Shown piece after piece: positions 51,985 through 59,845 of a stretch of 64,000 nucleotides of DNA. The translations under genes and the position numbers were made by a program. Numbering within the stretch: the stretch's first letter is position 1; the number at the start of each line of letters is the position of its first letter. Under the pieces are notes generated by a model. It made no database searches and was not told the DNA's origin. It was given only the letters and a program-made list of their open reading frames with translations. Source of the DNA: an uncultured Collinsella sp. (lineage in GTDB: Bacteria; Actinomycetota; Coriobacteriia; Coriobacteriales; Coriobacteriaceae); NCBI GenBank assembly GCA_900542125.1, contig UQMO01000001.1, positions 8,921 to 72,920 of the forward strand, given 5' to 3'.

Positions 51985-53742
51985 ATGTTCGCCTCATTCC
52001 AAAAGAAGTATTTCCTATCCGATAAAGGCGTCGCCGGCGTAAAACGCGGCATTTTCTGGACCACGCTCACCAATCTCATCACCATGGCCGGCATGGGCTT
52101 TTTATTCCTGGTTATGGCCGGCTTTGTCGAGCATCTCGTCAGCGGGGCTGACCTGCCGGATGCCCTGCCGATCGTGGGCGGCCTCCTGGTCTTTTTCGTG
52201 TTGCTCTTTGCCTCTAACTGGCAGCAGTATTACTACACCTACTGCATCTTTTACGAGGAGTGCGGCAAGCAGCGTATGGAGATTGCCGAGCGCTTGCGCA
52301 AACTGCCGCTGTCGTTTTTTGGTCGTCGTGATCTGGCCGATTTAACCGAGACCATCATGGGCGACGTCCAGGCCATGGAGCACGCCTACAGCCACGTGCT
52401 GGGAGAGCTTTGGGGTGCCATCATCGCAAGCGCCATTGTCTTCGTGGCATCGCTGTTCTTTTGCTGGCAGCTGGCGATTGCGGCGTTTTGGAGCGTTCCC
52501 GTGGCCTTTGCCGTGTTGTATCTAACACGCGGCCCCATGACTCCGGTGTTTGATCGCGTGCGCGCCGAGAAGGTCAAGGTTACCGAGGCTATTCAAGAGA
52601 CGCTCGACTGCGTTCGCGAGATTCGCGCCACCAACCAGGAGGCCCATTATCTTGAGGGACTCAACGCCGTGATCGATGCCGAGGAGCGCGAGACCACCAA
52701 GGGCGAGCTCGTTAACGGGCTTTTGGTCAACTCCGCCTTTGCCATCCTGCGTCTGGGCATTGCCACCACGCTGGTCACGGGCGCCGCGATGGTCGCCTCC
52801 GGGCAGGTCGACTTTTTGGTGTTGTTTGCCTTCCTGCTTATGGTGAGCCGTATCTATGCGCCCTTTGACCAGGCATTAATGTTAATGTCCGAGCTGTTTG
52901 CCGCCGAGTCGTCTGCCAAGCGCATGCGTTCCATCATGGAAGAGCCTGTGGCGCGGGGCAGCGAGAACTTTGAGCCTGCGGGCCACGATGTGGTGTTCGA
53001 TCACGTGGCATTTGGCTATGGTGCGGGCGAGGACGGACGCGCCGGCGAGAAAGTTCTTACCGATGTGAGCTTTACCGCCAAGGAAGGCGAGGTCACGGCG
53101 CTGGTCGGTCCTTCGGGTTCCGGTAAGTCTACGGTGAGCCGCCTGGCCGCGCGCTTTTGGGATGCCACTGCGGGCAAGGTTGCCGTGGGCGGTGTGGATG
53201 TTGCGGGCGTGGATCCCGAGGTGCTGCTGCGCGACTACGCCATTGTGTTCCAAGACGTGCTGCTCTTTGACGACACGGTGATGGGAAACATCCGCCTCGG
53301 GCGTCGTGATGCCACCGATGAGGAAGTGCTTGCAGCCGCGCGTGCCGCCAACTGTGACGAGTTCGTGAACCGCATGCCGCAGGGCTATGACACTATGATT
53401 GGAGAGAACGGCTCCAAACTCTCCGGCGGCGAGCGCCAGCGCATCTCCATCGCCCGCGCACTGCTCAAAGACGCGCCCATCGTGCTGTTGGACGAGGCGA
53501 CGGCAAGCTTGGATGTGGAGAACGAGACCGTGGTGCAACAGGCACTCTCCCGTCTGCTTGCAGGTAAGACGGTTATCGTTATTGCCCACCGTATGCGTAC
53601 GGTGGAAAATGCCGACAAAATCGTTGTGCTCAAGGATGGCGTGGTTGCCGAGCAGGGCACTCCGGCGCAGCTCAAGGCGGCAGGTGGAGAATTCGCCCGC
53701 ATGGTTGCGCTGCAAAAGGAGGCGGCTGCCTGGCGGCTATAG
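51985..53742 (+). CDS. ABC half-transporter, partner of the preceding gene
   Basis: A 585-residue protein beginning immediately after the upstream stop (TAAATG). It has six membrane helices, then Walker A GPSGSGKST, signature LSGGERQR, Walker B VLLDEATASLD and IAHRMR. Both ATP sites of the heterodimer therefore look intact, unlike the exporter pair at 25.6-29.3 kb. An 11-bp palindromic hairpin (53748-53772) follows. Confidence 0.87.
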   Translation: MFASFQKKYFLSDKGVAGVKRGIFWTTLTNLITMAGMGFLFLVMAGFVEHLVSGADLPDALPIVGGLLVFFVLLFASNWQQYYYTYCIFYEECGKQRMEIAERLRKLPLSFFGRRDLADLTETIMGDVQAMEHAYSHVLGELWGAIIASAIVFVASLFFCWQLAIAAFWSVPVAFAVLYLTRGPMTPVFDRVRAEKVKVTEAIQETLDCVREIRATNQEAHYLEGLNAVIDAEERETTKGELVNGLLVNSAFAILRLGIATTLVTGAAMVASGQVDFLVLFAFLLMVSRIYAPFDQALMLMSELFAAESSAKRMRSIMEEPVARGSENFEPAGHDVVFDHVAFGYGAGEDGRAGEKVLTDVSFTAKEGEVTALVGPSGSGKSTVSRLAARFWDATAGKVAVGGVDVAGVDPEVLLRDYAIVFQDVLLFDDTVMGNIRLGRRDATDEEVLAAARAANCDEFVNRMPQGYDTMIGENGSKLSGGERQRISIARALLKDAPIVLLDEATASLDVENETVVQQALSRLLAGKTVIVIAHRMRTVENADKIVVLKDGVVAEQGTPAQLKAAGGEFARMVALQKEAAAWRL

Positions 53743-53747
53743 GAATG

Positions 53748-53772
53748 TGACAAAGGGACAATCCCTTTGTCA
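53748..53772. terminator. Hairpin TGACAAAGGGA/TCCCTTTGTCA after the ABC pair
   Basis: Perfect 11-bp stem with loop CAA, 6 bp after the stop codon; there is no long T-run. The arms resemble the AAAGGG.. GGGACA palindromes elsewhere. Confidence 0.6.
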
Positions 53773-53787
53773 TATTGAGTTCATCCC

Positions 53788-53840
53788 CATAGTTTCCAAA
53801 AAGTTAGCCATTGTTGACCAAATAGTTCGACTAAACTAGT
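53788..53840 (+). promoter_or_regulatory. Candidate metal-regulated promoter of the P1B ATPase unit
   Basis: CCAAAAAGTTAGCCATTG starts near 53786 and closely matches CCAAAAAGTTAACCACGTG upstream of feoA (4655). TTGACC and GACTAAACTAG downstream could be -35 and -10 elements. It lies about 100 bp before the small DUF6110-like gene. Confidence 0.4.
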
Positions 53841-53922
53841 CTCAAAAGCGTGCTCGAGCAAACTAATGAACTCGGGTGCTAAGGCACCATGCCGCGCTTG
53901 TGCGGCAAAAGGGAGAAGCAAC

Positions 53923-54168
53923 ATGAAGAAGTCGACGTTTAACACCCTGCTTGTCGGTGGCGGTTTTCTGCTTGGTACGGCCGGCATCAAGCTGCTCACC
54001 AGCGCTCCGGTAAAGAACGCCTGCGTGCAGGGCATCGCGTGCGGTATGCGCATCAAGAACGGCTACCAGGACATGGTCGAGCAGGCCAAGGCCAATGTCG
54101 ACGACATGGTTGCCGAGGCTGCCTACATCACCCAGAGCGAGGCCGCTGCTGACGAGGCAGCCGAGTAA
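53923..54168 (+). CDS. Small membrane-associated protein, DUF6110-like
   Basis: An 81-residue protein beginning MKKSTFNTLLVGGGFLLGTA, a hydrophobic segment, followed by an amphipathic helix and an acidic tail (AEAAYITQSEAAADEAAE). It resembles DUF6110 proteins, which in gut Firmicutes and actinobacteria sit directly before a heavy-metal P-type ATPase, as here (18 bp gap). It may assist the pump. The ATG after AAAGGGAG is the start. Confidence 0.65.
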   Translation: MKKSTFNTLLVGGGFLLGTAGIKLLTSAPVKNACVQGIACGMRIKNGYQDMVEQAKANVDDMVAEAAYITQSEAAADEAAE

Positions 54169-54186
54169 CGCTCTCAGGCACAAACT

Positions 54187-56262
54187 ATGAGATTCTCGAT
54201 TATTAGCGAGATCCCCGGCAGGACCCGTCTTCAATTGGCGGGTCCTGTGCCAGAGAGCGATCTCGATGCACTTCTTAAGCTCAGCGGCGATATCGACGGC
54301 GTGCACAAGGTGCGCGTGTATGGCCGCATTGGCCAGATGGCGCTGGAGTACGACGAGCCGCGCCGCGCAAGCGTGCTCGACGCCCTAGGCGCACTCGATG
54401 CTCAAGCTATCGCCGATGCCAAGTCGGGCTACGTGATGCAACTCGAGCCGCGCAAGCACAAACTCGTTATGGACCTGGCGACACTTATCGGCGCCCACTA
54501 CGCGCGCCGCTGGTTCTTGCCGACGCCTCTGCGTGCGGTGTTTGTCGTGGCCGGTTACATGGCATTTTTGCGCGCCGCCCTCCGTGAGCTCGCGCAGCCG
54601 CGCCTGACCGTTCCCGTGCTCGACGCTTCGGCCATCGGCATTTCGTTCGTCAAGCGTGATGTCGACACCGCGGGCCAGACGATGTTCCTGCTCAACGTGG
54701 GCGAGCTGCTCGAGGACTACACCCGCGCCATGAGCGAAAACGAGCTCATCAACTCGCTGCTCGATGTGCCCGACAAGGCGCAAAAGGTTGTCGGCGACAC
54801 CGAGGTAAGCGTTGCCGCGACCGAGCTTGAGCCCGGCGATCTGGTCGCCGTGCGCACCGGCATGTCCATCTGCATCGACGGTGTTGTCGAGCAGGGGAGC
54901 GCTATGGTCAACCAGGCGACCCTGACCGGCGAGCCGCTGGCCGTCGAGCGCAGCGTGGGCGACGACGTGTTCGCCGGTACCGTCGTGGAAGACGGCGGCA
55001 TCTTGGTGCGCGTGCGCGCCAATACGGCGCAAACCAAACTGCGCTCAATCGTCTCGCTCGTGCAGACGGCCGACTCGCTCAAGTCCGAGGGCCAGTCGCA
55101 TATGGAGGACCTTGCCAATAAGATCGTCCCGTGGAACTTCCTGCTTGCGGGCCTGGTTGCGCTTACCACCCGCAGCCTCATCAAGACCTCAGCGGCGCTG
55201 ATGGTCGACTACTCGTGCGCACTCAAGCTCACGGGCTCCGTCGCCGTCATGACCGCCATGAGCGATGCTGCCAAGATGGGTGTTATGGTCAAGGGCGCGA
55301 AGTACTTTGAGTCGTTTGCCAAGGCCGATACGATTGTGTTTGATAAGACCGGCACGCTGACCGAGGCGCAGCCGCGTCTTGCCTGCGTGCTCACCACCGA
55401 TGGCTGGAGCGAGGACGAGGTCCTGCGCCTTTCCGCTTGCTTGGAGGAGCATTTCCCGCATCCGGTGGCGCGTGCCGTGGTCAACGCTGCTCACGAGCGT
55501 GGGCTCGAGCACCGCGAGCGTCACGCTGCTGTCGAGTATATTGTGGCGCACGGCATCGCTTCGTCCATCGAGGGACGTCGCGCCATCATCGGCTCGGCAC
55601 ACTTTGTGTTTGAGGACGAGAACGCGCAGCTCGAGTCCGACATTAAGGAGCAAATCGAGTCCCAGATGCAGGGCCTGTCGCCGCTGTACCTGGCGGTCGA
55701 CGGCACGGTCGTCGGTGTGCTCGGTATCGAGGACCCGCTTAAGCCCGGGGTCCGCGAGGCCATCGCCGACTTGCACGCGTTGGGCGTTAAGCACGTGGTC
55801 ATGCTCACGGGCGACTCGGAGCGCACGGCCGAGCGCATTGCGCGCGAGGCGGGTGTCGACGAGTTTAAGGCCGAGCTGCTGCCCGAGGACAAGTACGCCT
55901 ATGTGGAGCGGATTAAGCGCGAGGGGCGCCACGTTGCCATGGTGGGCGACGGCGTTAACGATTCGCCGGCGCTCGGTTTGGCCGACGTGGGGCTGGCCAT
56001 GGGCGGCGGGAGCGACATCGCCAAGGAGGTCGCCGACATCATCCTGACCGATACGGATCTTGCCGCGATCGTGCGCCTGCGCCGCATGAGCCAGGGGCTT
56101 ATCGACCGTCTGACGAGTTCGTATTCCAAGGTGATGCTCACCAACTCGGCGCTGTTGGCATTGGGTATTACCGGCATGATCACTCCGCAGGCGTCGTCAC
56201 TGCTGCACAACGGCTCGACGATTGCCTACAGCCTGGGCAACGCGAAGGCTTACCTGCGTTAG
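54187..56262 (+). CDS. P1B-type heavy-metal transporting ATPase without a CPC motif
   Basis: A 691-residue pump. Residues 1-75 are an HMA-like domain with no CxxC (SEIPGRTRLQLAG). The transport helix carries DYSCALKLTG (Ser343-Cys344) where copper and zinc pumps have CPC. Phosphorylation site DKTGT is at 386-390; TGE, HPVARAVV (HP motif), TGDSERT and GDGVNDSPAL are all present. The SC-A-L-K pattern occurs in CtpC-like Mn/Zn or Fe pumps of actinobacteria, so a first-row metal other than Cu is likely. It is the second gene after the DUF6110-like one and is followed by a terminator. Confidence 0.88.
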   Translation: MRFSIISEIPGRTRLQLAGPVPESDLDALLKLSGDIDGVHKVRVYGRIGQMALEYDEPRRASVLDALGALDAQAIADAKSGYVMQLEPRKHKLVMDLATLIGAHYARRWFLPTPLRAVFVVAGYMAFLRAALRELAQPRLTVPVLDASAIGISFVKRDVDTAGQTMFLLNVGELLEDYTRAMSENELINSLLDVPDKAQKVVGDTEVSVAATELEPGDLVAVRTGMSICIDGVVEQGSAMVNQATLTGEPLAVERSVGDDVFAGTVVEDGGILVRVRANTAQTKLRSIVSLVQTADSLKSEGQSHMEDLANKIVPWNFLLAGLVALTTRSLIKTSAALMVDYSCALKLTGSVAVMTAMSDAAKMGVMVKGAKYFESFAKADTIVFDKTGTLTEAQPRLACVLTTDGWSEDEVLRLSACLEEHFPHPVARAVVNAAHERGLEHRERHAAVEYIVAHGIASSIEGRRAIIGSAHFVFEDENAQLESDIKEQIESQMQGLSPLYLAVDGTVVGVLGIEDPLKPGVREAIADLHALGVKHVVMLTGDSERTAERIAREAGVDEFKAELLPEDKYAYVERIKREGRHVAMVGDGVNDSPALGLADVGLAMGGGSDIAKEVADIILTDTDLAAIVRLRRMSQGLIDRLTSSYSKVMLTNSALLALGITGMITPQASSLLHNGSTIAYSLGNAKAYLR

Positions 56263-56286
56263 CAGACGTGTTCGCTCACGTTATCT

Positions 56287-56332
56287 GGCCTGCGCCCAGA
56301 CGGCATCTGTGTCGTCCAGGCGCAGGCCTTTT
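56287..56332 (+). terminator. Terminator after the P1B ATPase
   Basis: GGCCTGCGCC (56287-56296) and GGCGCAGGCC (56319-56328), then TTTTGC. Confidence 0.85.
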
Positions 56333-56346
56333 GCATTTGACCATTT

Positions 56347-56385
56347 GCTAGCTTCTTTATATATTGTTGCTAGCAAGGCTAGCAA
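56347..56385 (+). promoter_or_regulatory. Operator with three GCTAGC sites before the RelB/PIN pair
   Basis: GCTAGC occurs at 56347, 56369 and 56378. The last two form the palindrome TTGCTAGCAAGGCTAGCAA (56367-56385). A TATATATT -10-like box lies between the first and second, which are 22 bp (two helical turns) apart. This suits autorepression by a ribbon-helix-helix antitoxin. Confidence 0.65.
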
Positions 56386-56405
56386 TTGAAGGGAGCGGAG
56401 TCGAC

Positions 56406-56759
56406 GTGGGTGCTGTTAGCGGCATGGCGCAGGTGAACGTTCGCGTGGATCGCCAGGTCAAGAACCGTGCTGAGGAGGCGCTGCGGCTTTCGGGCGCTTC
56501 GCTGCCCGAGCTCATCAAAAAAGTCGTGGCCAAGGTCGCACAGGGTGGCGGGCAGTGTGAGGAAGTGCTGTCTGCCGTTGATGGCCGGCAACAGACCGTC
56601 GCGCACGATACTCCGTTCGCCGCATCATGGGCAGCGGCAGACCGGCTTTATGCAGATTTGGGCATCGCTATGTCGCCCGTATCCGACGATCGCGATTGGG
56701 ACACAATCTATTCCGATGCCATGGACGAGCGCTATCGCCAAAAGGGGATGATCCTGTGA
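56406..56759 (+). CDS. RelB/DinJ-type antitoxin
   Basis: A 117-residue antitoxin. MAQVNVRVDRQVKNRAEEAL with LSGASLPELIKKVVAKVA is the ribbon-helix-helix DNA-binding domain; the C-terminal half (SWAAADRLYADLGIAMSPVS, DWDTIYSDAMDERYRQKG) should wrap the toxin. GTG start after GGGAGCGGAG; the internal ATG six codons later has no ribosome site. The stop overlaps the PIN gene start (GTGA). Palindromic GCTAGC sites upstream support autoregulation. Confidence 0.82.
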   Translation: MGAVSGMAQVNVRVDRQVKNRAEEALRLSGASLPELIKKVVAKVAQGGGQCEEVLSAVDGRQQTVAHDTPFAASWAAADRLYADLGIAMSPVSDDRDWDTIYSDAMDERYRQKGMIL

Positions 56760-57271
56760 GCGGGGCTCCCCTCAAAATAATGGTGGATGCCAACGTATGG
56801 GTTGATTCGTTTTGCGCCGACCATGCCGAGTCGCTTGCCGCACGTGCTTTTATCGGACGGGCGACGGGGACGGGGGCGTTGCTGTTCTTCCCGGTGCATA
56901 TCGCTAAAGACGTGCTGTACGTTGTCCAACACGAGCTGAAGCGTAGCGTTCTTGCCAGCGGGGGAGCGCTCGACGAGGCGTCTGCCCGTGCAATTGGCGA
57001 TGCGGCGTTGGCGTTTGTTCGGAACATGACCGAAAACGCCACGGCCGTGGGCGCAGATGCGTCGGACCTTTGGCTGGCCGACAAATACTTAGCGCTCCAT
57101 CGCGATTACGAGGACAACTTGGTGCTCGCCGCGTGCAAGCGTGCGCAGGTCGATTACTTGGTGACCAACGATCGCAAGCTGCTCGAACATGCCGATCTTG
57201 CAGCAAAGACCCCGCGCCAAATGATGCCGATTCTGGCTTTGGCCGAACGCGGCGGCGCGGCTATCGGTTGA
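56756..57271 (+). CDS. PIN-domain ribonuclease toxin
   Basis: A 171-residue toxin of the VapC-like PIN fold, expected to cleave RNA with metal ions held by acidic residues: Asp11 (VDANVWVDSF), Asp120 (YEDNLVLAAC) and Asp139 (VTNDRKLL). The overlap GTGA with the antitoxin gene couples their translation. Pairing a RelB/DinJ-type antitoxin with a PIN toxin, not RelE/YafQ, is a known but less common combination. A hairpin shared with the convergent gene follows. Confidence 0.85.
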   Translation: MSGAPLKIMVDANVWVDSFCADHAESLAARAFIGRATGTGALLFFPVHIAKDVLYVVQHELKRSVLASGGALDEASARAIGDAALAFVRNMTENATAVGADASDLWLADKYLALHRDYEDNLVLAACKRAQVDYLVTNDRKLLEHADLAAKTPRQMMPILALAERGGAAIG

Positions 57272-57283
57272 CGCGAACTGTTT

Positions 57284-57320
57284 GCGGGCCTCTTGGACGA
57301 CGATGCGCCAAGAGGCCCGC
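57284..57320. terminator. Bidirectional hairpin between convergent genes
   Basis: GCGGGCCTCTTGG (57284-57296) and CCAAGAGGCCCGC (57308-57320), a perfect 13-bp stem between the PIN gene and the convergent unknown gene. Confidence 0.7.
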
Positions 57321-57329
57321 GTCTGCTAT

Positions 57330-57764
57330 TTACAAAAGCGCGGCCTTAATGGCGGGGCTTTCTGCGAGCTGCTCGGCTGCCTTTTCGTCGGAGCTGTCGA
57401 GCGCGGCCAGGCTGCGGTAGACCCACTCGTTGACCTGGGTGTTCTTGACGCCTGCGGTCTGCATAAGGGCGCCTACCTCGCGGATTGCTGCGAACAGATC
57501 GGCTTTGGGACCCGCGAGCTCGACCTCGACGCCGTGGTAGGCGGTCACGCCGCGGTTTTCGCTCACGTGGTCGATAAAGCCCTCGACGGTCTCAAGCCGC
57601 TGGGCGAGAGCTGCATTATCGTCGGCGTCCAGCGCGACGAGTGCGTTCGATACCGTGAGGGCGGGATGTCCGCAGGGGACAAAGCCTTCGATGACATCCA
57701 TAGCTTCGGTAATGGTTGAGCCCAGGCCTGCGAGGGCATTGACGAGTTGCTGTTTGGTATCCAT
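57330..57764 (-). CDS. Unknown protein of 144 residues
   Basis: Not recognised. The sequence has no membrane segment or signal, is acidic and mostly helical, and contains FVPCGHPALTVSNALVALDA, GVTAYHGVEVELAG and a C-terminal AALDSSDEKAAEQLAESP. Normal codon use and a GAAAGGA ribosome site support it as a real gene. It is convergent with the PIN toxin and divergent from ssrA, so it is not part of either. Confidence 0.6.
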   Translation of the reverse strand: MDTKQQLVNALAGLGSTITEAMDVIEGFVPCGHPALTVSNALVALDADDNAALAQRLETVEGFIDHVSENRGVTAYHGVEVELAGPKADLFAAIREVGALMQTAGVKNTQVNEWVYRSLAALDSSDEKAAEQLAESPAIKAALL

Positions 57765-58003
57765 GACGGTCCTTTCGACGGGTCAATTTTGCTTGGCGAA
57801 AATATACGTGACGCGATCGGTAGCAAAAGTGTGAAGTGCGGCGCACATTGGGGTCTTCACAGCTCGTGCATAGAACAGCTGTCTACCTTTAGAACGTGGT
57901 AAGATAGCTATCCACGAGCGGGGTTCACCCCGCGTGTTCCTTGAAAAGTCGACGGTTATCGGGTGTTTGCAGACCCGATACCATCCAGACTTTCCCAACA
58001 TTC

Positions 58004-58367
58004 GGGGGCGACTGGTTTCGACACGATAGCCCTGAGAGAGGAAGCAAGCCGAGGTCTCCTCGCCTCGTTAAACAGGGGTACCGTCAAATTGAATTGACAA
58101 CAACTCTTCTTTTGAGCCTATGGCTCTCGCTGCTTAGTTTATAGCGGCGCGTCAACCCGGTGATTTCCCCGACACCGGCGCGACGTCATTTTAGGGGAAT
58201 GCTCCCGCGCACGTAATCGGTATGGCGCGGGCTAAGACCGAACCGGTTGGGATGCCGCGAGCGTGTCGCTGCGCGCAAAGCGTCCGAGACTAAACCAGCG
58301 ACTGAGCTTGGAGATGCCAATCAGGGGGCTTTCGTGGACCGGAGTTCGATTCTCCGCGCCTCCACCA
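58004..58367 (+). ncRNA. ssrA: Transfer-messenger RNA (ssrA)
   Basis: Rescues stalled ribosomes and adds a degradation tag. The 5' end GGGGGCGACTGGTTTCGACA and the 3' end with T-arm (GGAGTTCGATTCTCC) and encoded CCA (58365-58367) form a 7-bp acceptor stem, GGGGGCG/CGCCTCC. The tag frame runs from about 58096 to the TAG at 58135 and reads DNNSSFEPMALAA, with the usual ALAA end. Whether the resume codon is GAC or the ATT before it is uncertain. Length is 364 nt. A terminator follows within 10 bp. Confidence 0.95.
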
Positions 58368-58376
58368 TAAGTAACA

Positions 58377-58412
58377 GGCAGGTAGATACTCATATCTACC
58401 TGCCTTTTTATT
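58377..58412 (+). terminator. Terminator of ssrA
   Basis: GGCAGGTAGAT (58377-58387) and ATCTACCTGCC (58394-58404), then TTTTTATTT. Confidence 0.92.
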
Positions 58413-58425
58413 TCTAGTCCGTACC

Positions 58426-58441
58426 GCGGAGAATCGAACTC
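58426..58441 (-). repeat. Inverted 16-bp copy of the ssrA T-arm
   Basis: GCGGAGAATCGAACTC (58426-58441) is the exact reverse complement of ssrA positions 58342-58357. This may be a remnant of an integration event at the ssrA 3' end, or a decoy hairpin partner. Confidence 0.6.
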
Positions 58442-58485
58442 TGTGCAGGGCGCGGGCGTAAAGAAAACGCCTCAGTGACGCAGAG

Positions 58486-58686
58486 TGGGGCGTGCTTTCC
58501 CAATGGCAGCCCAGGCGGAAAGCACGTCCCGGAATTCACGCTCAGACTGGGACGTAGTTTCCGGATGACACATCAAGCGGAAGGCGCGTCCCGGAATCTA
58601 AGCGGGAAATGGGATTCATTTTCCTGATGACGGGCTCAGCGGAAAATGAGACCCGGAATTTGCTCTGAGAATGGGACACACTTTCC
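58486..58686. repeat. Tandem array of hairpin units with exact 62-bp period
   Basis: Units start at 58486, 58548, 58610 and 58672 (the last truncated). Each complete unit has a left arm of about 14 bp (TGGGRCG..TTTCC), a 16-nt loop ending in AGC or GGC, a right arm (GGAAA..GTCCC) and a 17-nt spacer beginning GGAAT. Arms change together between units (GTGCTTTCC with GGAAAGCAC; TCATTTTCC with GGAAAATGA), which preserves pairing. It lies between the ssrA terminator and the patatin gene and codes for nothing credible. Confidence 0.85.
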
Positions 58687-58773
58687 GCTTCACCTGCCGC
58701 CTCGAAAAAACCGCGCGCTCGCCATCCCAAAACTGGGTAGAAGAAGGCCAAAACGCAATCGCAGGAGGTCAAT

Positions 58774-59652
58774 ATGACTGCAGAAGATAAGGCAAAGAAC
58801 GCCGGCAAGGTCGCGCTCGTTTTGGAGGGCGGCAGCTTCCGCGGGCAGTTTACCGCGGGCGTGCTCGACGTTCTCATGGAGGCCGGTGTCGAGATTCCGG
58901 CTGTCTACGGTGTATCGGCCGGCGCTCTCAACGGCGTGAACTACAAGTCGCACCAGATCGGCCGTGCCAACCGCATCAACCTGGCTTTCTGCAACGATAG
59001 CCGCTTCATGGGCGCCGCATCGTTTGCGTCCACGGGCTCCATTGTGGGTTACGACTTTATCTTCAACGATGTCCAGGACCGCCTGGATCCCTTTGACAGC
59101 GAGACGTTCGACGCGAGCCCCATCGAGATGTTCGCCGTCGCGACGGACATGCTCTTTGGAACCGCCACGTATCTCCCGGTCAAAAGCGCCGTGCTTGACC
59201 TCGATGCCGTGCGCGCCTCGACGTCGCTGCCGCTGGTGACGCCGCCGGTCGAGATTGACGGGCACAAATACGTCGACGGCGGCGTGGCCGATTCGGTCCC
59301 CATCGAGCACGTGCTGGAGGAGGCGGGCTTCGACCGTGCGGTCGTCATCGTCACGCAGGACCGTTCGTATGAGAAAAAGCCCTACGAGTTTTTGCCGGCC
59401 GCGCGTGCGCGTTATGCCGACTACCCCTATCTGCTCGAGGCTATCGAGACACGCCACGACCGTTACAACATCCAGCGCATGCACCTGTGGAAGTATGAGC
59501 GCGAGGGCCGTGCGTTGGTCGTCGCTCCGCAAAAGCCGGTCGAGGTCGGCCATGTCGAGCACGATTCGGCAAAGCTCCTCGACCTGTATATCCAGGGCCG
59601 TCAGGAGGCAAAGCGCCTGCTCGCGGAAATACAAGAGTTCGTTGAGCGCTAA
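58774..59652 (+). CDS. Patatin-like phospholipase
   Basis: A 292-residue serine lipase with a Ser-Asp dyad. The oxyanion loop is GGSFRG (19-24), the nucleophile Ser48 in GVSAG, and Asp168 in DGGVAD. There is no signal peptide, so it acts inside the cell, as do YjjU/RssA-type relatives. The C-terminal part (YLLEAIETRHDRYNIQRMHL) matches the bacterial YjjU-like subgroup. The ribosome site AGGAGG is strong. The natural substrate is unknown; the hairpin array lies just upstream and could be part of its leader. Confidence 0.9.
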   Translation: MTAEDKAKNAGKVALVLEGGSFRGQFTAGVLDVLMEAGVEIPAVYGVSAGALNGVNYKSHQIGRANRINLAFCNDSRFMGAASFASTGSIVGYDFIFNDVQDRLDPFDSETFDASPIEMFAVATDMLFGTATYLPVKSAVLDLDAVRASTSLPLVTPPVEIDGHKYVDGGVADSVPIEHVLEEAGFDRAVVIVTQDRSYEKKPYEFLPAARARYADYPYLLEAIETRHDRYNIQRMHLWKYEREGRALVVAPQKPVEVGHVEHDSAKLLDLYIQGRQEAKRLLAEIQEFVER

Positions 59653-59751
59653 CGACGGCGAACCCTCAAAAAATGGCAACAGCTAAAGAGCTGGAAAATC
59701 ACGGCTCGTGGATGACATGTGCAGAAACTCTGGTCGGAGCCAAAATACCTG

Positions 59752-59779
59752 TTGACTCGTACGGCGAGCGGGGTAATAT
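59752..59779 (+). promoter_or_regulatory. Promoter of rplM-rpsI
   Basis: TTGACT (59752-59757), a 16-bp spacer and TAATAT (59774-59779), 67 bp before the rplM start. No other gene lies in the 190-bp gap. Confidence 0.7.
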
Positions 59780-59845
59780 GGACGGGTTACTTGCAGAGCC
59801 CCGTGAATCTCTGTAACAACACGTACTGTACATGGAGGAGTCTAA

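Noticed and set aside
58420..58445. A tRNA fragment or second tmRNA end
   Set aside because: Only the T-arm sequence is present, in inverse orientation; no acceptor stem or other arms.
58486..58690. CRISPR array
   Set aside because: The period is constant, but the repeated unit is itself a variable hairpin, spacers are similar to each other, and no cas gene is near.
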